DNA from: Hymenopellis radicata
Lineage: Eukaryota; Basidiomycota; Agaricomycetes; Agaricales; Physalacriaceae
Assembly: GCA_015501595.1 (NCBI GenBank)
Contig: JADNRX010000049.1
Span: forward strand, 62,001-126,000
Length of the DNA stretch: 64,000 nucleotides
Direction: 5' to 3'
This document shows, one piece after another, positions 56,959 through 64,000 of the stretch. The notes beneath the pieces are model-generated. The model did not search any database, was not told the origin of the DNA, and was given only the letters and a program-made list of their open reading frames with translations. The first letter of the stretch is position 1; each line of letters begins with the position of its first letter. Made by a program: the position numbers and the translations under genes.

Positions 56959-58080
56959 ATGGACGCGTTTGCGGCGGAAGTCACAATGCCACCCACTCTC
57001 GCACAACTCCTCCCTGCACAGGAAATGCCAGTCCCCGAATTCATCGCGCTAAACTTTCCTCTCCAATCACACTCGCTCATTACACACCCACCTGAGCAGT
57101 GGTTCTCTCGAGAGACACCATCCCGCACGCTAACGGCGGAAATGCTCTACGACATCATATCACGTCGCACGATACCGCCGGAGGAACATCTGGTGACGAT
57201 GTCGGACATTGCAGGTCAATAGTGGTTAGACGGCGCTCAGTCCATCATTGATCCTCGTCGAAAAGGACGCCAACCCTTCATGTGTACTCTCGTTCTGGAG
57301 GACATTGTCAAGAATTGTTCAGAAGCAGGAAGACTGGAAGGAGGCTCACCATTTTGTCTCCATCGAGGTTTCGAAGCTTAACGTGCGTGGGTCCTATCCC
57401 AGTATCGAAAGCCTCTTTCGAGGCATTTCCTGGGATGGCCCAGTCCAATGCGGATCATTCACCTTTACGACGCACAAATTTGTCAAGCTCCTACGTCCCG
57501 TTCAGCTGTGCGACGATATTGCGCAGACCATGATTGATGACTTACAACAGCGTTGCCAAGATCAGCCAGGTCATCATGAAGGTAATATCATCGCCGCTTC
57601 ACGCTTCTATTCGGTGCTGCAGGTGGCCGTTGAACGGGATAGACTTGCCGCTGGTCAGAGGCTCCCATCAAGCTTAGTTGTCGTCGAGGATGCAGTCGAC
57701 CGAAATCCACGAGTGAAGCTGTGATTCCCGTGCTATTCGCAAACCACGAGGTTGTTCTGTGTGTCGACTTTGGAAAGCAAACTATAAGCTATGGTAAGTT
57801 TGTTGTTTAGGATTCAGACTTGATATAACTCACCCATCGGTAGGTGACTCGATCAGAGGGTTTTCGCCGCCAAAAGAAGTCCTGCGTGATACGCAGAAAT
57901 GGCTTAAAGCGCGATTCAAGGGACCTTTTACAGAGCTAGGAAACGTATTAGCCCATGGAACTCAACACGACGCCATATCATGCAAACCATGCTCCGCGAA
58001 TACGATCGATCACGGGGGTGTTTGGGGAGCCTCTGTGGCAGCCGGAGACTCGATTTGTCGACTGCTTTCGTTGGTTTAGG
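56959..58080 (+). pseudogene. Ulp1-like C48 peptidase, pseudogene
   Basis: C48 (Ulp1/SENP-fold) peptidases of this type are frequently carried by large eukaryotic DNA transposons. The N-terminal part has MDAFAAEVTMPPTLAQLLPA and PPEEHLVTMSDIAGQ, then a TAG at 57220 and WLDGAQSIIDPR. After a frameshift come LSFWRTLSRIVQKQEDWKEA and FVKLLRPVQLCDDIAQTMID. After another frameshift the catalytic domain appears: ANHEVVLCVDF (His), TISYGDS across a 48-nt intron (Asp), then GTQHD (Gln, about 57963) and SCKPCSANTI (Cys, about 57981), then GEPLWQPETRFVDCFRWF. Catalytic residues are still readable, but the frame is broken three times. Confidence 0.75.
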
Positions 58081-58333
58081 CGTATTGTGGCAAAGGAGAC
58101 GCAGCCAAAGATGCAGGCAGAGACGCGGAACAACTTTGCCTCCGGTACAGGCAGAAAACCAGGCGAACGTCTCCGGTGATGGTACGGCTCCATCCGCCCA
58201 ACGCTCGCAAATCTCTTGAATCCATCAGAGAATACGGCGTTCGGCGACGTCATGCAGTTTATGCATCTCGAAGTAGAGGAGGAGTTTTCGATGGAGGCAG
58301 AGGAGTCGGGGAACCTAGCCGATGAGACGATGA

Positions 58334-58349
58334 GGGGGGGGGGGGGGGG
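58334..58349 (+). repeat. G16 homopolymer run
   Basis: Sixteen consecutive G follow an open frame that reads EEEFSMEAEESGNLADETM. Length may vary between individuals or be an assembly artefact. Confidence 0.8.
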
Positions 58350-58503
58350 CCTTTGGCTATACGTGCAGTGCAGTTAGAACGAACCGATTGAATAATCCAG
58401 ATCACCTCATGTTGTAACTTCGAAGAAGTACCGACGTCACTCTGTGCCGATCAGGGTTCAACGAACCTCAATCCACGTGATTATGTTCTTTCGCCTTTTT
58501 ACA

Positions 58504-59436
58504 ATGTTGCCACCTTCAAAAACCATGGACGACGAGGCCCGAAGATCAGGCGGAGATCGTGTGCCATGCGGAGTTAGCCAAAATGGCAGCATGCATGAAA
58601 AAATGGAAGATGAAAGCGGCAACACTCATACCATGGATGTCGACGATTCTCCGCCATATGAACGTAGCTCATCTTCTACACGCGCACCTTCCCCGAATAC
58701 CGCAGCTAATCCACCTAAACACTCCCAAAAGGATGCGTGGGCATCTCTCTTTGCACAAAAGAAGAGCACCGCAACGACGACGTCAAAGCGCAAGCGCGAC
58801 AACACTGGTGAATCCAAGAATGCTAAAAAGCCGCGTGGTCGCTCTCCTTCGCCTCAACGAGGTGGTCCCACGGGACTGAGCAAAGCTGCCAAATCCGAAG
58901 CCGCGTCACGGAAGGCGGCAGATGAAGGAGTGGTCGACGCGGTGAAAAGAGAGAAGTGGAAACGAAAGATCCTCTCCATTGATGCCCATGCCGAATTTGA
59001 CGAACAGAATCTTCGCGCTGTCCGATGCTCCATCGCAACTCGGTTAAATCGGCGAACAACGTCAGCCAAGGATGCCGCCCACAATGCTGATGGTTCCCAT
59101 TACACGTCTTTCGCGCCCCGGATGGGCCAAGCAGGCACGCCCTACGCGCGATCTGTGCCAGCGCTTAGCTCTCACGCAGCAGCCTCCCAGACCCCGACCT
59201 CGTCTTTTGACATGCTCCTGAAGCGCGACACCCGCGGCCGGCGGCATTTCCTGTCTGTTCTTCGCCTTGGGCAACCTCATTATCCACAGTTCATTGGATA
59301 CTCCGAATCTGAAAAATTGTTTGTTGCATCCTTTTCCGTTTCCACACTCATCACCCCCAACACCACCTCCTTTGCGGTGGCCAACGCAGAGTCGAGCGCG
59401 GCTCGAGGATCGTCGTCGCAGTTGCGAGTGCAATGA
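58504..59436 (+). CDS. Lys/Arg-rich protein, probably transposon-associated
   Basis: Single open frame of 310 codons from the ATG at 58504 (MLPPSKTMDDEARRSGG). An acidic, Ser/Pro-rich N terminus (TMDVDDSPPYERSSSSTRAP) is followed by a nuclear-localisation-like SKRKRDNTGESKNAKKPRG and by KREKWKRKILSIDAHAEFDE, then QNLRAVRCSI. In related basidiomycete proteins the last motif leads into a Cys-rich zinc-finger segment; here the next residues (ATRLNRRTTSAKDAAH) lack the cysteines, so the domain is damaged or this is a divergent type. The C-terminal 100 residues are low-complexity. Next to the Ulp1-like relic in the same direction, it may be the DNA-binding accessory ORF of the same element. Function not proven. 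Confidence 0.5.
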   Translation: MLPPSKTMDDEARRSGGDRVPCGVSQNGSMHEKMEDESGNTHTMDVDDSPPYERSSSSTRAPSPNTAANPPKHSQKDAWASLFAQKKSTATTTSKRKRDNTGESKNAKKPRGRSPSPQRGGPTGLSKAAKSEAASRKAADEGVVDAVKREKWKRKILSIDAHAEFDEQNLRAVRCSIATRLNRRTTSAKDAAHNADGSHYTSFAPRMGQAGTPYARSVPALSSHAAASQTPTSSFDMLLKRDTRGRRHFLSVLRLGQPHYPQFIGYSESEKLFVASFSVSTLITPNTTSFAVANAESSAARGSSSQLRVQ

Positions 59437-61160
59437 GCTTTGTACTGCAGATGCCCGCGGGGAAATCTAGAGACGATATATCATTGGTTACACTAGCGAT
59501 GCGAGGGAGGGGTAACTCGCACACAGGGCAATATGTACATTTGCTGAAGCCCGCCGAGTCGTACGTCTCATTATCCTGGCGGTTACTGGTGTTCTTCCCT
59601 AATTGTTACATAGGCGACGTTACATCGAAAGCTATTTGAGGTCGCGCCGAGCGCCGAGCTGAAGGGTCGGCGTTGCACGATGCGGAGAGCGCGGAAGAGG
59701 GTAAAGAGCCTCAATATTTTTGGACAGTGCGAATGGAAGAGGTGGAGAAAGCGAGATGGTCAAATCCTGTTGATACGAAGCTAGTGTACCTCTTACAACC
59801 CCCGGTGACTAGTCTTGCATGTTGAGTATCTTTCCCTATGTTGGAGCATGTAGGGAGACCTGGACACGGATGCGACAATGAAGAATCGATAGGATAACAG
59901 ACGATACAGAGTGAGTATCGCCTACGAGACCGTGGGAATACGACCGGGAATACCCGAAAGGTAAGAGGAACTGGAATATGCTTCCAACACACCCTTCTGA
60001 CGACGGGTAAGAAACGGAAGCCCACCTCCATAAATGCACCCCTATGAATCACCCCCATGCCAACGGGAGTCCTCCAACAAACACTGTAGCAGCAACCGCC
60101 GGAGGCTGCATCACTGTGCGAGTAGATGTCGCAGATGAGACTGGAATGGATGGTGGAGAAGATGTGGCAAGTGGCATGAACTCAACCTTGAGGAAGAATT
60201 GACCGTTGATAAGAGAGAGAGGAATGTACTGCGGAATAGAAGGATTGTTGAGCCAAAGAGTTGGAGAGACAATAATGCGCGAACCTCGGACTACTGGGAC
60301 GTGTAATGCCGGAGATACTGCCTTTGGCCGTGCTGAAACGTGTTCCTTGCAGGTGACGCTTTTTGAGCATTGGACCGCGAAATTTGAACTGCGACGCACC
60401 TATCCCTTGTCCCGACACCGCGCTGCGCAAGAATGATTTGAAGAGTAGGCGTTAAGAGGCTTGATGGTGAAGTTGAGGTCGGGGTGCAATCGGGGTGCCG
60501 ACTGTTGACGTCGACTCAGAGATACCAGGGCCCATTTTTCTTGACGCCGTATATGCAGAGAATCGATAGAATAAAGTTGATTAACATGGAAACGCACAGA
60601 AACTTCCACTGTAATGTAAAATGATCCTAATAAATGAGACATTGGATAACTTTCCATAACGATTTTAGATTCAAAATCATCTTCAAACAGGTCAGGGACA
60701 GTTATCATCGTGAGTATCTAGTCGGAATGTAAACCATAAGCCTGTTTATCTACAATCACAAGAAATAAGGACTCTCCAGTTTACCTGACTAGCAGGAAGC
60801 TATTGTATTGCCTCAGTGCTGAATTCCCACTGTTTCTAGGGAAAGTATTGGCCATTCCAGCTCAGTCAGGCTCCGGCAAACACCGCGATGTTGTTGAATA
60901 GTGGCGCAGCGGTCATGGCGCCCGTTATATCCACATTGGGATATGAACACGGCATGCCGACGCGATGCCGCCTCCCTTCTGCCGAATTCGGATGTGCAAA
61001 CTATCATTTTGTTACATCTGAGTCTGGAGGGAGGGTGCGCACCCCTCCTTCAGACTCAAAATCTGAAGACGCTGTTTTGCCATCAAAAGTGGAGCGAACA
61101 GCGCCGAAGACCCTTTAGGACGGTCGGCGGGCTCGGCAAGACAGCTTTTTCTCAATGTTT
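59437..61160 (-). other. Stretch with unrecognised minus-strand ORFs
   Basis: 60400-60708 (MITVPDLFEDDFESKIVMES, VRFHVNQLYSIDSLHI) and 60049-60399 (VVRGSRIIVSPTLWLNNPSI, FFLKVEFMPLATSSPPSIPV) may be exons of one minus-strand gene. No family is recognised and the junction is not clear. 59711-60058 is a further weak ORF. Confidence 0.3.
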
Positions 61161-61640
61161 GATTGAATTTAATCTACACAGTGTTATGGAAAGTCACCCA
61201 TTCGTCAGATAGTGACTTTGAACTTGAGTAAAGCGTACCCATTTTATCTTCTTCACAAGATGCGTCACTTTCACTGTTGAGGTTTGTTACCTTCACCGTT
61301 ATGAAATGTTTAAGAAAAAAACTCACGTGTCGCTTAGGTCTTCCTCGTCGTCCGAGTCACCATTCAGGTCGACTTTGTCCGGGTTCAGATTCTCCTTGTC
61401 GGCGTCGGCCGTCGATGCCTCACCTCTGAGAATCGGCCCCCAGAAGCGCTACATAGTGGTCGTGCCTCTGTTTCTGGTATATGTCGTAGAGGTCGGGCAC
61501 ATCATTGTCACGGTCGCTCTCCGAGTTGTCGTAGTCGTATTAATGTCAGATTTGAATAGTTGAATTCTCGTCGACTGGGCGCAGGCTCGGAGACAGCAGA
61601 AGACATTGCGACATGACGGTCGGAATCAAAGGCACACTTT
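61161..61640 (-). other. Acidic exon pair on the minus strand
   Basis: On the minus strand EASTADADKENLNPDKVD, then NGDSDDEEDLSDT, ends at a GT donor. A 53-nt intron ending AACAG then joins ESDASCEEDKMGTLYSSSK and a stop after VTFHNTV. Upstream, SESDRDNDVPDLYDIYQKQR lies in another frame. The pattern looks like the acidic C terminus of a protein, partly decayed. Family unknown. Confidence 0.35.
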
Positions 61641-62449
61641 GATCGCGTCCGTCCAAATGCGGACTTGGCTCCTTACCATCAGTGCCTCACCACTGATCGT
61701 CAACCTCAAAAACGAGTTCGTCTCATTGACGACGCGTTATGTCGTCACCAAATGGTGTTTCGAATCTGGTTACGATTTCTGGACCACGTACTCGTGACTT
61801 GGACGAATTCGAAGACTTGGACTTGACTTGCACAGCGAGGATCTGCTCACCCGCAGAGGTACTCCAGTAGCGAAAAAGTGCGTGTTTATGAGAGTTTCTC
61901 CGGTCGATTTTGACGTGGTTTCAGGGTGAATTTGTTTATTGTTCGTGCTCCCTTGATGAATTTGTCTTCTTTATGTTTCTGGCCAAATACTTCAAGCTGG
62001 ACTACGTCGACTCCTTCAAGCCATTTTCTTTTTGTCGTTGTCCATTTACAGCCTACTGTGGCCTCGCCGGTTCCGCTTTTCTCCTGCGTGAAAGTTGAGA
62101 AATACTTGTCTATTTCCGAGGGTAATTCTGACAATATTTTCACCTAGGGTTCAAAGTTGCCTAGTCGCCATATTTATTTCCGATTCGATCTCGTTGAATC
62201 TGATCATGCCTCGGGAAGCACGTTGGCCGCTTCGCGCCCCCAAAACACTTCTTATCACTGAGCACCGTCTGTTCAGGCGTCTCTTCTCGCCGGAACCGTC
62301 ACACCAGAACGTCGTTGCCCTCGCCGGGCAGGCTTTTTAGTCTGGGTCAAGGTACGGCCTCTATGTTGATTCTTACCCTATCTGACACGGAAGATCCTTA
62401 GTCCGTTTTCACTCTCGAACTTCTCGAATTGGTTTCGCCGCCCGCCACA
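61641..62449. other. Stretch with one more LAGQ-encoding segment
   Basis: The plus strand at 62305-62340 reads NVVALAGQAF followed by TAG, matching the dispersed segment seen at 103-130, 9568-9600, 9786-9820 and 10815-10835. A minus ORF 61886-62143 (VVQLEVFGQKHKEDKFIKG) is unrecognised. Confidence 0.4.
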
Positions 62450-64000
62450 CCACAAGTCAAGCACTGCCCCACTCGAAACCCGAAATTTCACCTCCTTCGA
62501 CGCATCCGTTCGCCATGCACAAGTCTGCTGTTTCGCTTCTCTCGTCATTACGGCCGTCTCTCTTGGAGAGCCGGTGTTGCTCACTGGTGAAACGGGTACG
62601 GGGAAGACTAGTGTCGTGACGCACCTGTGCTGCGAAAGCCTCTGGTGTCTCTTGACTTGTCGCATCAAACAGACTCCTTGGATCTTTTAGGTGGCTCCAA
62701 ACCTGTGGACGCGCGTGTTCCGGCTTCGGCTCTGCAGCAGCGTTTCCTGGATTTGTTTGGGTCTACATTTAGTCGACGGAAGAACGAGAAGTTTGAGACT
62801 GAAGTCAGGAAAGCTGTTAGTGATGGAAAATGACAACGGGCCATGGGCCTGTGGAAGGAGAGCGCGAGACTGGCACTGGACAGACTGCGAGCGAAAGCAG
62901 GAGAACCTCCGTACGCTTTCCATCTCATCTTTAACAGATAACTAAGTAGAGTTTAGGGGAAACGAGAGAACGACTTTAGCGCGTCCGAAGTCAATTGGAA
63001 CGCGTTCGAGAATGGCGTTGGAGAGTTCGAAGTTCACCATGTGCTTGGAAAGAGCAAGTTCGCTTTTGACTTGGTCGAGGGACCTTTAGTCAAAGCTGTC
63101 AAAAACGGCGAATGGTCAGCTCAGCCTTGCCATGTGTGGGTTCGTAACTAACGTTGGCATCACCTAGGGTTCTCTTAGATCAATCTTGCAAACTCGGCGT
63201 TTCCCAGTTCTCATCGAAGGTCCTACCTCGAGTAGTAAAAGCAGCTCCGTCGAGTATCTGGCCAAGAAGACGGGCCATCGGTTTGTTCGTATTAACAACT
63301 ATGAACATACCGACATCTAGGAGTACCTCGGTTCAGATCTCATCGCCGGAAAGCTCGTTTTCCAAGATGGTTTACTCGTGCGTGCATTGCGTAACGGTGA
63401 CTGGATCGTCTTGGATGAACTCAATCTTGCACCTACCGATGTTCTTGAGGCGTTGAATCGTTTACTCGACGACAACAGGGAGCTCATCATTCCCGAGACC
63501 CAAGCAGTCGTGAAGCCACACCCTCATTTCATGATTTTCGCAACCCAGAATCCAGCAAGCGATGTTTCATCGCTCCGTCATATGGCAAGAAGATTGTCAC
63601 CGTGTTTCGCGAGCTTCAGAACCGACGCCGGTCTGGACGGGTCTTTGAAAGCAAATTTGGGTTCGCCACCCTCCGAGATCTCTTCCGATGGGCTGGTCGA
63701 GAGGCCATGTCTTATCAGGAACCGCGGACAACGGGTATATGCTGCTCGCCGAGCGTGCGCGCCGCTTGGACGACAAGGTTGTGGTAAAGGAAGCGATCGA
63801 GAAAGTGATGGGAGTTCAGCAACGATGAGGCGGCCTTAGACAGTCTTGAGAACCCCTCCAAGGACATGGAATCATTCGGATGCGGCAAGACTTCCGTGTG
63901 TCAAGTGTTCGCGACCTCGAATGGTCAGAATCTTGATACCCTCAATTGCCAAGGCACGGAGACGGCTGACCTGATAGGTGGCCTCCGGCCTATCCGCAAT
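62450..64000 (+). pseudogene. Midasin (MDN1/REA1) pseudogene, internally deleted, runs off the right edge
   Basis: Midasin is a giant AAA+ ATPase with six ring modules that removes assembly factors from pre-60S ribosomes; intact proteins approach 5000 residues. Here one P-loop, EPVLLTGETGTGKTSVVTHL (about 62565-62625), is followed by HQTDSLDLLGGSKPVDARVP, FLDLFGSTFSRRKNEKFE and ALGLWKESARLA-like text, then SKFAFDLVEGPLVKAVKNGE. The next module has FPVLIEGPTSSSKSSSVEYL (the P-loop Gly is Ser), RALRNGDWIVLDELNLAPTD (Walker B) and HFMIFATQNPA. Then VFESKFGFATLRDLFRWAG and, at 63879-64000, ESFGCGKTSVCQVFATS and ETADLIGGLRPIRN of a third module. Whole stretches between modules are missing, and stops interrupt DGK/QRAM and TDI/EYLG. 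Confidence 0.88.

Overview
The window is nuclear DNA of a filamentous basidiomycete, most likely an Agaricomycete. The evidence is the pattern of 45-60 nt introns with GT...AG ends that join reading frames exactly, recognisable fungal proteins (RPB11, SEC72, SPO22/ZIP4, midasin, a PDR-type ABC transporter), and a transposon set typical of that group (LINE elements ending in a CCHC-like motif, a Tnp2/CACTA-like transposase, Ulp1-like C48 peptidases). No rRNA, tRNA or CRISPR array was found. LAYOUT. 1-2 kb: intact RNA polymerase II subunit gene RPB11, followed by a 243-bp MITE-like inverted-repeat element. 2-12 kb: decayed DNA. A coding-like unit occurs twice in inverted orientation (about 3.08-4.39 kb and 10.56-11.43 kb) and brackets relics of a TolB/amidohydrolase gene and a SPO22/ZIP4 meiosis gene. 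A Ty3/Gypsy integrase end lies at 11.7-12.2 kb. 12.4-15.3 kb: 5'-truncated LINE with poly(A) tail, then an unknown coding sequence broken into several frames. 15.4-17.2 kb: dispersed repeats and a dead PDR ABC-transporter nucleotide-binding domain. 17-25 kb: minisatellite, a 2.76-kb element with inverted-repeat ends and internal telomere-like TTAGGG tracts, and a DUF952-like relic. 25.2-27.2 kb: intact SEC72 and a truncated isochorismatase-like hydrolase. 27.7-39.5 kb: nested transposons: LINE fragment, LINE with structured 3' region and (CTAC)n tail, second LINE with an RNase H domain and (ATC)n tail, Tnp2-like transposase on the minus strand, third LINE fragment. 42.2-45.6 kb: two intact, divergently transcribed genes (WD40 protein with C-terminal membrane anchor; Ser/Pro-rich protein). 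45.7-52 kb: repeats, two related minisatellites and gene debris. 52.1-53.3 kb: an intact 4-exon gene of unknown function. 53.5-56.1 kb: RecQ-like helicase pseudogene split by a 1.745-kb inverted-repeat element whose ends are packed with GTATAG/CTATAC motifs folded into perfect hairpins. 56.9-59.4 kb: Ulp1-like peptidase pseudogene plus a Lys/Arg-rich ORF, probably remains of a large DNA transposon. 62.4-64 kb: internally deleted midasin (MDN1) pseudogene running off the right edge. HOW IT FITS TOGETHER. Only RPB11, SEC72, the 42-45.5 kb pair and the 52-53 kb gene look functional. Most of the rest is a graveyard in which copies of conserved genes have lost internal segments and gained stops and frameshifts. 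The most novel item is the 54059-55803 element, which shows no transposase and appears to carry a piece of another gene on its minus strand.
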